A stretch of DNA of 64,000 bases from Streptomyces sp. 35G-GA-8 (lineage in GTDB: Bacteria; Actinomycetota; Actinomycetes; Streptomycetales; Streptomycetaceae): contig NZ_JAMHJQ010000006.1 in NCBI RefSeq assembly GCF_023534745.1, positions 333,586 through 397,585 on the forward strand. The letters run 5' to 3'. The notes under the pieces were generated by a model, which saw nothing but the letters and a program-made list of their open reading frames with translations, was not told the origin of the DNA and did not search any database. The position numbers were made by a program, and so were the translations under genes. Positions 1 to 9,096 of the stretch are shown here, piece after piece (the stretch's first letter is position 1; the number at the start of each line of letters is the position of its first letter).

Positions 1-771
1 CCCGCCGACCGCTCGGGCTGGCGGATCGCTGTGCTGCTCGCCCCGGAGAGCCGCGGGGGCTCGGCGTACGTGCACGACAAGCTGCACACGGGAGTGTCCG
101 TCCGGGTCGCCGGGCCGCGGGAGAACTTCGTCTTCCGGCCTGCCGCGCGCTGCCTGTTCGTGGCCGGCGGGATCGGGATCACCCCGCTGCTGCCGATGGT
201 CGCCTCGGCCGAGGCAGCCGGGGTGGAGTGGCGGTTGCTGTACGGCGGGCGGAGCCTCGCCTCCATGGCCTTTCTGGACGAACTGGCCGTCTACGGGGAC
301 GCGGTGCGTGTCGTGCCGCAGGACCTGCTGGGGCTGCCCGACCTCGACGAGTACCTCGGGACGCCGGACGAGCGGACGATGGTCTACTGCTGCGGCCCCG
401 CACCGATGCTCGCCGCCGTGGCGGACCGCTGCCGGCCCTGGCCCGCCGGGACCCTCCAGGTCGAGCGGTTCCAGGCCGCCGAACTCCTTTCGCCCGTAAG
501 GGAGTCGGCATTCGACGTGGTCCTGTCCCGCTCGGATCTCACGCTGCGGGTACCTGCGGAGCGCAGCATTCTCGAAGTGGCCCGTGAGGCCGGGGCCCCG
601 GTCCTCAGCTCCTGCGCGGAGGGCATCTGCGGGACGTGCGAGACGGAAGTACTGGAGGGCGAACCCGACCACCGGGACTCCGTACTCGGCCCGGAGGAGC
701 GGGAATCCGGCGAGACGATGATGATCTGTGTATCCCGCGCCCGTGGCCCGCGGCTGGTTCTCGATCTGTGA
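1..771 (+). CDS. PDR/VanB-type ferredoxin reductase, C-terminal part (5' end outside window)
   Basis: The frame is open from base 1, so the gene begins upstream. The visible part holds the NAD-binding half of a ferredoxin-reductase fold (FVAGGIGITPLLPM, then the CGP motif in YCCGPAPML), followed by a C-terminal plant-type 2Fe-2S domain with the cysteine pattern SCAEGICGTC and a fourth Cys in MMICVS. That order (reductase then C-terminal ferredoxin) is typical of phthalate dioxygenase reductase and VanB-like proteins, which pass NAD(P)H electrons to a Rieske oxygenase. The partner oxygenase is not in the window and may lie upstream. The next gene starts about 240 bp downstream, so cotranscription is possible but not shown. 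Confidence 0.85.
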   Translation, partial: PADRSGWRIAVLLAPESRGGSAYVHDKLHTGVSVRVAGPRENFVFRPAARCLFVAGGIGITPLLPMVASAEAAGVEWRLLYGGRSLASMAFLDELAVYGDAVRVVPQDLLGLPDLDEYLGTPDERTMVYCCGPAPMLAAVADRCRPWPAGTLQVERFQAAELLSPVRESAFDVVLSRSDLTLRVPAERSILEVAREAGAPVLSSCAEGICGTCETEVLEGEPDHRDSVLGPEERESGETMMICVSRARGPRLVLDL

Positions 772-1008
772 CAGCGGTGCCATCGGCATCCCGCCCGTCC
801 GCTCGGAGCCCGCCAGAGGCAGGCAATCCGCACGCCGCCCGCCCCGGAGACAGGCGAGGCATGGCGGCGCATCGAGTCCTTCTTCGACATCCATCTGACA
901 CCACCGCCGGCCCCCGGGGACGTATGGCGCATGCCGCACGCCCGGGAAGCTCCCGGCACGACCAGGCGCCCGCCCTATGGGCGTTCACTTCACACGAGAG
1001 CGGATCTC

Positions 1009-1959
1009 ATGAGCACCACACCGGCAGAGCGGGAAACCCGGACGGCGGAGACGAGGACGGGGGAGGAGAAGGGGTGGCATGTCGATGACCGCTGTATGAA
1101 CTGCAACATCGCCAGGGCGTACGCCCCCGGCATGATCGGCTACACCGAAGGCGGCCAGTACGGCGGTCTGTCGACGGTCGTCCGCCAGCCGGAAACCGAG
1201 GCCGACGTGGAGAAGATGTACCTGGCGGCGCACGCCTGCCCGACCCGTTCCGTCCACCCCCCTGCCGGTGTCCTCTCCTCCGACTCGGACCCCTACCCCG
1301 TAGCCCTGGACGACAAGGGCATCGTCCACCTGTGCGGGCACGCCTCACCGCAGACCTTCGGCGCTACGTCCTACCTCCTGCGCCGCCCGGACGGGACCGC
1401 GATGATGATCGACACCCCGCGGTGGCGGCCCGCACTCGCCCGCCGCTACGAGCGGAAGGTCGGCAAGATCACCGACGTCCTGATCACCCACCTCGATCAT
1501 GTGGCGCATGCCCGCGCGTACGCCGACGCCTTCCAGGCCCGGCTCTGGATCCACGAGGGGGACCTGCACTCCCTGCCCGACGCCGACCACGTCATCCGTG
1601 GCAGGGAACCGGTCGAGATCGGCCCCGGCGTCATCGCCCACCCCTTCCCCGGGCACACCGAGGGCAGCACCCTGTTCATCGCGGACGACACGTTCTGCTT
1701 CACAGGAGACGCATTCTTCTGGTCCAACTCCCAGCAGACCCTTGAAGTGGCGCACAGCGTCGTCTACGACTCGATCAGGACGCTCGCCGCGTCGGTCGCG
1801 CGTGGGGCGGAGGAGTTGACCTTCGAGTGGGTGCTGCCGGGCCACGGCGACCTGCACCACCTGCCGGCCGACGAGATGCGGGAGCGGATGCGCGGTCTCG
1901 GCCGACGCGCCGCGACCTACCCCGCCGAGCCCATCGATTACGGGGCCGTCCGCTACTGA
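1009..1959 (+). CDS. MBL-fold hydrolase with N-terminal ferredoxin-like segment
   Basis: This protein of about 316 aa starts at ATG 1009, preceded by a purine-rich cgagag; an upstream in-frame ATG at 931 would add 26 low-complexity residues. The N-terminal 90 residues hold a short cysteine pattern (CMNC, later HACPTRS) like a reduced ferredoxin domain. From about residue 95 there is a metallo-β-lactamase fold. The usual HxHxDH signature is reduced to THLDHVAHA, while the later ligands look intact: PGHTEGS, FTGDAFF and LPGHGDLHH. Ferredoxin/MBL fusions are common in actinomycetes and their substrate is unknown. The changed first motif may mean altered metal binding. Confidence 0.8.
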   Translation: MSTTPAERETRTAETRTGEEKGWHVDDRCMNCNIARAYAPGMIGYTEGGQYGGLSTVVRQPETEADVEKMYLAAHACPTRSVHPPAGVLSSDSDPYPVALDDKGIVHLCGHASPQTFGATSYLLRRPDGTAMMIDTPRWRPALARRYERKVGKITDVLITHLDHVAHARAYADAFQARLWIHEGDLHSLPDADHVIRGREPVEIGPGVIAHPFPGHTEGSTLFIADDTFCFTGDAFFWSNSQQTLEVAHSVVYDSIRTLAASVARGAEELTFEWVLPGHGDLHHLPADEMRERMRGLGRRAATYPAEPIDYGAVRY

Positions 1960-1965
1960 CCGTTC

Positions 1966-1993
1966 GTACGCCCCCGCTCCGGCGGGGGCGTAC
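1966..1993. terminator. Bidirectional hairpin terminator
   Basis: A perfect 12-bp inverted repeat (gtacgcccccgc / gcgggggcgtac) with a 4-nt loop sits between two convergent genes, 7 bp after the MBL-protein stop and 18 bp from the stop of the ABC protein. There is no T-tract, as usual for high-GC actinomycetes. The position suggests termination in both directions. Confidence 0.75.
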
Positions 1994-2010
1994 CCGGGCC
2001 GGGCTGTCCG

Positions 2011-3792
2011 TCAGGCGGCCCGCCGGGGCACCCGCGCGGCCTCCCGCCGGGCCGACGCCGAGGCCGGACCGCGGCCCGTGCGCGGGGTGCCGTCGTCGAG
2101 ATGGATGGTGCGGGTGGCGAGCCGGGTGAGGGCCGGCCGGTGGGTGGTCATGACCGCCGTGCGACTCTCGACCAGGTGGCCGAGCGCGCGCACGACAAGA
2201 TCTTCGGCGGCGTTGTCCAGTCCCGTGGTGGGTTCGTCGAGCAGCACCACCGGGGCGTCGGCGAGCAGGGCGCGGGCGATGCCGACGCGTTGGCGCTGGC
2301 CGCCGGAGAGTCCGGCGCCTCGGTCGGCGAGCCGGGTGCCCAGGCCATCGGGCAGGCGTTCGGTGAACTCGGTGACCAGGGCCGCCTCCGCCGCCCGGGC
2401 GACCTCGTGCGGGCCGGCGTCGGGGCGGGCGTAGCTGATGTTGTCGGCGATGGTGCCGGAGAACAGGAACGTGTCCTGCAGCACGACTGCGATCTGGCGG
2501 TGCAGCCAGATGGTGGGGATGTCGGCGAGGGGGAGTCCGTCGAGGAGCAGGTGGCCGCGGGTGGGCGCGTAGAGGCCGGCGATGAGGGAGAGCACGGTGG
2601 ATTTGCCGGAGCCGTTGGGTCCGAGCAGCGCGAGGTGTTCGCCGGGGTGGACGGTGAGGTCGAAGTGGTGCAGGACGGGGCCGCGGCCGTAGTCGAGAGT
2701 GATGTCGCGCAGGTCGATGCGGCCGGTGGCGCGGGCGGGCATGCGCCGGTGTGGTGCCGGGGGCGGGGGTGGCTGGTCGAGGATGGCGGCGACACGTTCC
2801 GCGGAGGCCGCGCCCTGGGGGAAGGTGATCGAAAGGCGGGACATCGATCGCATGGGCTTGATCATGTCCTTGAGGTAGCTGGTCACCACGACCAGCAGCC
2901 CGACGCTCCACCAGTGGTTCACGACACCGAGGCCGCCCGCCCACAGCAGCGCCGCGGTGGCCACCGCGGCGGCGGCTTCGAGCAGCGGAGTGAATCGGGC
3001 CCGCAGTTCGACACTGCGCAGGCCGGCGCTGAGGGTGGTGCTGTTACTGGTGGCGAAATGCGCGTCATGCAGGTCCTGACGGCCGAAGGCATGGATGGTG
3101 CGGATGCCTTGAAGGGATTCGGTGACGAAGGTGGCGAGATGTCCTTCGGCCGCGCGCTGCCGCCGTTCCGTCTGGCGGGTCAACCGGGTGTAGCGGGCGG
3201 CCGTGAGGAATATCAGCGGGGCGCCGCCGATCGCGATCAACCCCAGGCGCCAGTCGACGGAGAGGATGACCGTGGCGTAGCCCGCGAGGGCCAGCAGTCC
3301 GGGCAGAAGTGTGGAGAACAGGTCGACCAGAGCGTCCTGGATCCGGCTGGTGTCGATCGCGATGCGGCTGGTCTGTTCCCCGACCGCTTGCCGGTCGTGG
3401 TAGCTCATGGGGAGCCGTTGCATGTGGGCGAAGACATCCGTGCGGATCTCCGCCGTGATCCGCTCTCCGGCGCTGTTCATCACACGGTCACCGAGGTAGT
3501 CGAACGTCCCCGAGGCGAGGGTGATCAGCAGCAATGCGGCGGCGGCTACGCTCAGCATGGCCAGCGGGGACGAGCCCACGATGTTCGTGAGCCAGGTCAG
3601 CGGGCCGCTGGAGCGGCCCTTGAGAACGTTGTCGATGACCAGCGCCAGCGGCCAGGGTGCCGCCAGGTCGGCGATCAGTTCTCCGATGCGCAGTCCCACG
3701 CCGAGCAGGAGCGTGCCCAGGTGCGGGCGACCGTAGGAACGGAATCGCCACAGGTATCGCATCATTCCCACGTCGGCTCTGCGGTCCTTCAT
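2011..3792 (-). CDS. ABC transporter, fused membrane and ATPase domains
   Basis: A 593-aa exporter-type half transporter. About the first 300 residues form a six-helix ABC membrane domain (for example MTSYLKD-type cytoplasmic loops and several long hydrophobic stretches). The ATPase follows with Walker A GPNGSGKST, signature LSGGQRQR, Walker B VVLLDEPTTG and the switch His in MTTHRPA. It is the last gene of a minus-strand three-gene operon: its ATG overlaps the stop of the upstream HExxH protein by 4 bp (3789-3792). The substrate is unknown; the neighbours (a metalloprotease-like protein and a P-loop NTPase) would fit export of a modified peptide or small molecule, but no precursor peptide was found. 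Confidence 0.88.
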   Translation of the reverse strand: MKDRRADVGMMRYLWRFRSYGRPHLGTLLLGVGLRIGELIADLAAPWPLALVIDNVLKGRSSGPLTWLTNIVGSSPLAMLSVAAAALLLITLASGTFDYLGDRVMNSAGERITAEIRTDVFAHMQRLPMSYHDRQAVGEQTSRIAIDTSRIQDALVDLFSTLLPGLLALAGYATVILSVDWRLGLIAIGGAPLIFLTAARYTRLTRQTERRQRAAEGHLATFVTESLQGIRTIHAFGRQDLHDAHFATSNSTTLSAGLRSVELRARFTPLLEAAAAVATAALLWAGGLGVVNHWWSVGLLVVVTSYLKDMIKPMRSMSRLSITFPQGAASAERVAAILDQPPPPPAPHRRMPARATGRIDLRDITLDYGRGPVLHHFDLTVHPGEHLALLGPNGSGKSTVLSLIAGLYAPTRGHLLLDGLPLADIPTIWLHRQIAVVLQDTFLFSGTIADNISYARPDAGPHEVARAAEAALVTEFTERLPDGLGTRLADRGAGLSGGQRQRVGIARALLADAPVVLLDEPTTGLDNAAEDLVVRALGHLVESRTAVMTTHRPALTRLATRTIHLDDGTPRTGRGPASASARREAARVPRRAA

Positions 3793-4880
3793 CTGCCCAC
3801 CTCCGCGGTCAGATCCGCGCGGGCGGCGTCTTTGAGGGCCGTGTTGCTCGCGCCGGGGCGTATGCCGTGCTCGGCCATGGCGGTCAGCACCACCGGCGCG
3901 AGTCCGGGGTCGGCACGCGTGATGGCGGACAGCATCCGGGAGAACCGGCGGCGCTGTTTCAAGGCGTCCCTGGTCAGCCGGGCGGTACCGGCCCCGGCCG
4001 ACTCCATGCCGCGCAGCAGCGCCGCATCGAAGCGCGCCGCGTCGGCACCCGTGGCGATGACCCGCTCACGAGCGGACCAGCACGCCGATGCCCACACGGT
4101 GCCGTCGGCGTGCGGGTCCTGGTCCCGCCCGCCCACGAAGTGCGCCATTGTCCACCGGGGCCGCAGTTTGCGGCGCCGAGGGTCCCACTCGGCGATGGCC
4201 CCGCGGTGCCAGCCGTAGATGTCCGCGGTGCCCAGCAGGATGGCGGTGAGGACATCTGCCGTGCCCTCGTCCAGGGCGATCTTCCGGTTGGTCTGCTGCG
4301 CCGGGGGGCGCAGCCGGTTGAGCCGGAAGTCCGCGGTGTGCCGGCACAGATGATGGCCGACCTCGTGACAGATGATCGCGGCGTTGTGCGCGGGGGCGCG
4401 GAAATACCGGCCGCCACCCAGTGTCGGGAGGAATCCGGCGCCGCCCCCGAGGTGGACCTCACCCGCACGACTGAGAGTGGCGGGCTCGTCCGTGAGCGAC
4501 GACCGGGGAAGCCGGTAATGCCCTCCGCGCCAGCGGCGGGGCTGGTCGTGCATACCGATTCTGACCAGCAGGTGAGGGAGAGGATGGCCGAGCAGGGCCG
4601 AAGCGAACCGCAGGGCACGCTGGACGTGGAAGGCCGTATTGGTCACACCGAACGCCCGGGCCTGCCGGTCCGATTCGGCGTCGGCCAGGGGGCCGCCACC
4701 GGCCGAGGGGTCGAACATCAACGTGGAGCTGTCGAACAGCCGCCCGCCGCGCTCGTCACGGATCGTGGCCTCGGGCAGTACCACTTCGGTCGGCCGCAGC
4801 TCAAGGACGTCCAGGGCGGCTTCACGCAACTGCCCGGGCCAGGGACGTCCGTCAGGTATGTAGACGATCACTGGGATCAT
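3789..4880 (-). CDS. Putative zincin-type protein with HEVGHH motif
   Basis: A 363-aa protein that I cannot assign to a named family. It contains CHEVGHHLCRH near residue 170, which matches the HExxH zinc-binding motif of metallopeptidases; a downstream DEGTADVLTA stretch could supply the third ligand (Glu). There is no signal peptide or clear membrane segment, so it is probably cytoplasmic. The C-terminal third (LTRDALKQRRRFSRML) is charged and helical. It sits between a P-loop NTPase (6-bp gap) and an ABC exporter (4-bp overlap), so the three are probably cotranscribed. Function is inferred only from the motif. Confidence 0.7.
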   Translation of the reverse strand: MIPVIVYIPDGRPWPGQLREAALDVLELRPTEVVLPEATIRDERGGRLFDSSTLMFDPSAGGGPLADAESDRQARAFGVTNTAFHVQRALRFASALLGHPLPHLLVRIGMHDQPRRWRGGHYRLPRSSLTDEPATLSRAGEVHLGGGAGFLPTLGGGRYFRAPAHNAAIICHEVGHHLCRHTADFRLNRLRPPAQQTNRKIALDEGTADVLTAILLGTADIYGWHRGAIAEWDPRRRKLRPRWTMAHFVGGRDQDPHADGTVWASACWSARERVIATGADAARFDAALLRGMESAGAGTARLTRDALKQRRRFSRMLSAITRADPGLAPVVLTAMAEHGIRPGASNTALKDAARADLTAEVGR

Positions 4881-4886
4881 GGGGCA

Positions 4887-5945
4887 TCATCCCTGGACAG
4901 CGGCGTCGGCGAAGGGTCCCGCCGTGGCGACGGTCTCCCCGACCGGTGCGCGCACCAGGTCCACGGCGGCGCCGTTCGCAAGCTGTGGCGGGGACAGGAC
5001 CGGCAGTCCCGTGGCCGCGTGTGCTTCCTGGGAGGCAAGGGGGCTGGCGGTGACCAGACCACTCACCATGCGGACCGGGACCCCCAGTCCCCGCAGGATC
5101 GTCACCCCGGCCGCCGCGTCCAGCGCGTTGGCCGCCGCCAGTACGACGCCGTGGGCGAATCCGGGCAGGCACTCGGCAAGCGCCCGTGTCTCGGACTGCA
5201 ACAGCCCGTCGGCGATCTCCAGGACGACCGCGTCCGCACCGTCGTCGACCAGGGCATCGCGTATGGCGACCATCGTGGTCCGCAGCCGCTCGACCGGATA
5301 GCCGAATGTGGAGGACATACCGAAGTCGAGGAATTCGGCCACGGTGCTGGCGCCCGCGTCGATGTACGTCCAGCGGTCCTTGCCGCTGCCGGAACCGGTG
5401 ACCTTGCCCGCACCGGCAGCCAGTCCGGCTCGCGTCCAGCCGCTCACCATGGCCGACGCCGTCGTGGTCTTGCCCGCGTTCATCGACGAGCCGAGGACGA
5501 CCAGAGTGCCCCACTCCGGCGCCGTGTGCGGCGACGGCGTCCGCGCGTAGTGTTCCAGCGACAGTGGCATCCCGGACCGGTCGTTGAGTGTGCCGATCAC
5601 CTGCAACTCGGTCGGCTGCTGCCGTCGCGCATGCGCCGAGGCGACCGTTCCCACAAGGCCGCCCGCCGTGAGCAGATGAACATGGGGCCCGGTCGGCAGG
5701 TAACCCTCGTAGAAGTCCGTGGCATACCGGTTGCCGTATGCACCCACCATGATGTCGCCGCAGTAGAGACGGACGCGCCGACCATGGACATCCTCCAGAT
5801 GGTCGAGCTCGCCCAGGTGGGCCACGGTGGCGACCACAAGATCCCCGAGCTGCGGCTCGCGAACCGACCCACCGGGCACGGTCGCGTCCCGGTCGTTGAT
5901 TCTGCGAGTCACATAGCCCCACTTGGCCCCAGCGAAATCTCTCAT
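4887..5945 (-). CDS. P-loop NTPase, DUF1611-like, unknown role
   Basis: A protein of about 352 aa. I prefer ATG 5945 because gagga lies 6 nt upstream; an adjacent GTG at 5948 is also in frame. The N-terminal 140 residues include RVRLYCGDIMVGAYGNRYA. The C-terminal domain opens with a clear Walker A (VLGSSMNAGKTTTA) and continues with a possible Walker B (DAVVLEIADGL), an arrangement like SIMIBI-class or DUF1611 NTPases. No transmembrane segment is seen. It is the first gene of the operon with the HExxH protein and the ABC exporter, with a 6-bp gap to the next gene. The role is unknown; it could energise or activate the HExxH partner. Confidence 0.7.
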   Translation of the reverse strand: MRDFAGAKWGYVTRRINDRDATVPGGSVREPQLGDLVVATVAHLGELDHLEDVHGRRVRLYCGDIMVGAYGNRYATDFYEGYLPTGPHVHLLTAGGLVGTVASAHARRQQPTELQVIGTLNDRSGMPLSLEHYARTPSPHTAPEWGTLVVLGSSMNAGKTTTASAMVSGWTRAGLAAGAGKVTGSGSGKDRWTYIDAGASTVAEFLDFGMSSTFGYPVERLRTTMVAIRDALVDDGADAVVLEIADGLLQSETRALAECLPGFAHGVVLAAANALDAAAGVTILRGLGVPVRMVSGLVTASPLASQEAHAATGLPVLSPPQLANGAAVDLVRAPVGETVATAGPFADAAVQG

Positions 5946-6218
5946 CACAGATCCTCATCCGGTGCGGATCGGGCCCGTGCCGGCGCCCGAACGGGTGTCG
6001 TCCATTCGAATCGCTCATCCCATGTTCGGTGCTCCCGAGAGCGATCGCATTGTGGCGGCGACCCCGGCGGGCGCCCCGGCGGTGCCCGTGCTGGCCGATA
6101 CGGCTTGAGGATCCGGAGAAGTCCCAGGAGACGCACACTGCCCGTGGCCACCTGATCGGCTCAATACGGGATGCGGGGCCGGCGTGTGGACCGGATCCTG
6201 TGCATCGCTGGTCGGCCT

Positions 6219-7145
6219 TCAACGACCGGCGTGATCGAGACCCCTGCCGGGCCGGCCCGGCAGGGGTGCCTCGGAGAGGGCGATCTCGGGTTCCCGCTGA
6301 TCGGAAACTTGGTTGTACAACAGTCGCAGCGCGTCGGCCGAGGCGCTGTCGTTGGGTGTATAGACCTCAAGCCGGTGGTCCGTGCTGTCGGGCTGGAGCC
6401 ACACCTGGTAGTCGACCTCGACCCCTCCGACGGTCGGGTGGTGCAGGCGCATGGTGCCCACGGTGCAGTCCGCGACGTCGCCCTTCGCCCAGAGCGTGGC
6501 GAAGTCTCCGCTCTGCATGGCGAGTTCACCGATCAGTTCGGCCAACCGGGCGTCGGTGGGGTACCTGCCCGCGGTGAGCCGCAGATAGGCGACATGGATG
6601 CGAGCGAGTTCATCCCAGTTTCGGTGCAGGTCACGGGTGAGGGGGTCCAGGAAGAACATCCGGGGGATGGACGGCCGTCGCGCGAGATCGTGAGGCGCGT
6701 CGAAGTCGACGTGTTCTGCGACGAGGGCGTTTCCGGCGCGGTTCCAGGCCAGCACGTCGCCGCGGCGACCGAGCACGACAGCCGGCGTGGTGCCACCCAG
6801 GGACGCGAGGAGCGCCAGTACTCGTGGGTGCGGTCTCTCATGCCGGGGACGGACCAGGCGTGATGTGGCGGGCTGACGGGCGAGGTTGTGCAGGTGGGCC
6901 GACTCGGCCGGATCGAGCTGGAGCGCGTTGGCGAGCGCGTCGAGGACCTGTTGGGAGGGTGTACCGGCCTGACCTTGTTCCAGCCGCGTGTAGTAGCCGG
7001 CGCTCACACCGGCGAGCTGCGCGAGCTCCTCACGACGCAGGCCCGATACGCGGCGGGCGATGCCGTAGGTGTGCAGTCCGACGTCGGCGGGCGTGACCCG
7101 GCCGCGGCGGCTCTTGAGATATGCCCCCAGGCTCTCCAGCTCCAT
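6219..7145 (-). CDS. XRE-family regulator with MmyB-like ligand domain
   Basis: About 308 aa from ATG 7145, chosen because the conserved helix-turn-helix begins there (LGAYLKSRRGRVTP); the frame is open further upstream to 7250, but that part is not conserved in type. The HTH is VSGLRREELAQLAGVSAGYY. The rest matches the MmyB ligand-binding domain common in actinomycetes (VVLGRRGDVLAWNRAGNAL, PRMFFLDP). The gene is divergent from an MFS efflux gene, a common pairing in which the regulator controls the pump. An inverted repeat lies between the two. Confidence 0.9.
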   Translation of the reverse strand: MELESLGAYLKSRRGRVTPADVGLHTYGIARRVSGLRREELAQLAGVSAGYYTRLEQGQAGTPSQQVLDALANALQLDPAESAHLHNLARQPATSRLVRPRHERPHPRVLALLASLGGTTPAVVLGRRGDVLAWNRAGNALVAEHVDFDAPHDLARRPSIPRMFFLDPLTRDLHRNWDELARIHVAYLRLTAGRYPTDARLAELIGELAMQSGDFATLWAKGDVADCTVGTMRLHHPTVGGVEVDYQVWLQPDSTDHRLEVYTPNDSASADALRLLYNQVSDQREPEIALSEAPLPGRPGRGLDHAGR

Positions 7146-7169
7146 GACTGTGAGCGTAGGCGCGACGGT

Positions 7170-7209
7170 CCGTGTCTGGGTGTCCCTGTGAGGTGTACCC
7201 ATGACACGG
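7170..7209. promoter_or_regulatory. Interrupted inverted repeat, candidate operator
   Basis: The arms ccgtgtc...gggt (7170-7181) and accc...gacacgg (7197-7209) are complementary with a 15-nt centre. They lie between the divergent XRE regulator and the MFS gene, where an autoregulatory operator would be expected. Assignment is by position and symmetry only. Confidence 0.45.
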
Positions 7210-7248
7210 GTCTGGTTGCCGAGCGGCCGGCACACCATCGTCAGCGGC

Positions 7249-8775
7249 ATGAATGATCAGCGTGTTTCTCACTCACCCGGTCCCCGGGAGTGGCTCGGTC
7301 TGCTGGTGGTACTCGGGCCCGTACTGCTCGTCGCGATGGATGGTTCGGTCCTGTTCCTGGCCATGCCCAAGGTCGCCGAGGAGCTGTCGCCGACTGCCGA
7401 TCAGGCGTTGTGGATCCTGGATGTCTACGGATTCGCCGTCGGGTCGTTGCTCATCGCGTTCGGCAACATCGGCGATCGGTACGGCCGGCTGAAGTTGCTG
7501 ATGACAGGCGCGGCGGCGTTCGGCGTCGGCTCGGCGGGAGCGGCGTTCGCATCGGGGCCGGAACTGCTGATCGCCTTCCGGGCGCTGATGGGCGTGGCCG
7601 GTGCCACGCTGCTGCCGTCGGCGCTGGCGGTACTCGGCGAACTGTTCACCGACCCACGTCGGCGAGCACAGGCGATCGGGATCTTCGCGGCCACCTTCGC
7701 CGGCGGGTTCGCGATCGGCCCGGTCATCGGCGGACAACTGCTGAGCAGGTTCTGGTGGGGATCGGTCTTCCTGATCAATCTCCCTGTTGTCCTGCTGTTC
7801 CTGGTTCTTGCCCCGATCCTGCTCCGTGAGGTGCGCGCCACCCGAAGAGGCCGCATCGATGTCTTGAGCGTTCCGCTCTCCGCCGCGGGCATTCTGCTGA
7901 CCGTCTACGCGATCAAGCACGCTGCGGTGGAGGGGCCGGGCGCGACGGCGGTGGGCACGGGGATCGTCGGCATCGTCACCCTGGGGTGGTTCGCCCGGCG
8001 GCAACTGCGCCTTGAGTTCCCGCTGATCGACTTCCGTCTCTTCCGCGACCGGGTGTTCACGATCGCGGCCATCACCGGGCTTCTGCCTCTGGCGGCATGG
8101 TCGGCGGTGGCCTACCTCGGCGGCATTTATCTCCAGTCCGTTCTCGGGATGCCCGTCCTGGACGCGGCCCTGGTCGCGCTCCCCGGCGCCGCTGTGCTCA
8201 CCGTCACCTGCATCGTCACACCGGCACTGGTCACACGTATCGGCACCCGCGCGGCGCTCATCACCTGCCACTTCTTCATCGCCGCAGGTCTGCTCCTGCT
8301 GTTGCCCACCAACGTCTCCGGCGGGATCGGTTGGTATGTAGCGTCCACCGTCATCGCCGGCATCGGCTACGGCATCTCCTTCAGCGTTGTCGCCGACACC
8401 GCCGTCGCCGCGGTTCCCGCGGAACGTGCCGGCTCCGCGGCAGCGATCGCCGAGACCAGCAACGAGATCGGCAACGCCCTCGGCATCGCACTCCTCGGCT
8501 CGCTGGCCGCCCTCATCTTCCGGCTCCAGGGACCTGACCTCGCCGACACCCTCAATGAGACACTCCAGCTCCCCGGCCTCACGCCCGCCGAGATCGGCGA
8601 CGCGAAGACGGCCTTCGTCACGGGTCTGCACGCCGCGGCCGTCATCGCGGGCATCCTGCACGGCGCACTCGGTGCATTTGCCCTGCGCCGGATTCCGAGA
8701 ACCTTCCTCGGCACAGGTGACGCGGGCACGAAGCCTTCGTCCCAGGACGCGGCCGAGGGAAGCGGCGTCCGATAA
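7249..8775 (+). CDS. MFS transporter, DHA2 (14-TM, EmrB/QacA-like)
   Basis: A 508-aa membrane protein starting at ATG 7249 (MNDQRVSH); an in-frame ATG at 7201 would add 16 residues that overlap the regulatory region. Motifs of the drug:H+ antiporter-2 group are present: LDVYGFAVGSLLIAFGNIGDRYGRLK near the second and third helices, and ATFAGGFAIGPVIGGQL (motif C, G-P-x-x-G-G). About 14 hydrophobic segments can be counted. It probably exports a drug-like compound under control of the divergent XRE regulator. Confidence 0.9.
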   Translation: MNDQRVSHSPGPREWLGLLVVLGPVLLVAMDGSVLFLAMPKVAEELSPTADQALWILDVYGFAVGSLLIAFGNIGDRYGRLKLLMTGAAAFGVGSAGAAFASGPELLIAFRALMGVAGATLLPSALAVLGELFTDPRRRAQAIGIFAATFAGGFAIGPVIGGQLLSRFWWGSVFLINLPVVLLFLVLAPILLREVRATRRGRIDVLSVPLSAAGILLTVYAIKHAAVEGPGATAVGTGIVGIVTLGWFARRQLRLEFPLIDFRLFRDRVFTIAAITGLLPLAAWSAVAYLGGIYLQSVLGMPVLDAALVALPGAAVLTVTCIVTPALVTRIGTRAALITCHFFIAAGLLLLLPTNVSGGIGWYVASTVIAGIGYGISFSVVADTAVAAVPAERAGSAAAIAETSNEIGNALGIALLGSLAALIFRLQGPDLADTLNETLQLPGLTPAEIGDAKTAFVTGLHAAAVIAGILHGALGAFALRRIPRTFLGTGDAGTKPSSQDAAEGSGVR

Positions 8776-9096
8776 CCCATGCCACAACACCAGCAGGTTC
8801 TTCGTCTCTTGTAGTACACGAACGCTGTGGCTACTGGCTACGAAGGATGTGCGCCGGGCGATCGACGGCACGTACACGCACGCACAAGTACGGGGCTCTC
8901 GGCACGATGAGCGCCCGGATGCCGGAGGCCACCGTCCGTATCGCGCCGCGGGAGAGCGGGCCGCTCTCCCGCGGACGCGAGGACCGCCGGCTGATTGGGG
9001 CCTGCCGCATGCCACGGCCGGCCATCCTTTACCACGCGACGATGCCTCCGGCGAGGCGCATCCCGGCGCTGCCACATGCTGAACCACCGTGGCCGG
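8776..9096. other. Intergenic region between convergent genes
   Basis: This 321-bp stretch contains no convincing gene. The only structure seen is the long palindrome at 8946-8974. Short open frames here have no recognisable motifs. Confidence 0.6.
8946..8974. terminator. 29-nt palindrome, probable bidirectional terminator
   Basis: The arms ccgcgggagagcgg and ccgctctcccgcgg form a perfect 14-bp inverted repeat around a single G. The palindrome lies between the MFS gene (+) and the aldo/keto reductase (-), which converge, so a shared terminator is the simplest reading. Such a tight palindrome could also be a protein-binding site. Confidence 0.6.

Noticed and set aside
853-930. Possible C-terminal fragment of a dienelactone-hydrolase-like protein (EAWRRIESFFDIHL)
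   Set aside because: Only some 15 residues resemble such proteins, which is too short to call.
5945-6151. 68-aa open frame upstream of the P-loop NTPase as a peptide precursor
   Set aside because: It is Arg/Pro-rich without a leader pattern or ribosome site, although its stop overlaps the next start.
8847-9080. A transposase-like stretch (RRAIDGTYTHAQV) after the MFS gene
   Set aside because: No catalytic motif, ends or repeats support a mobile element.
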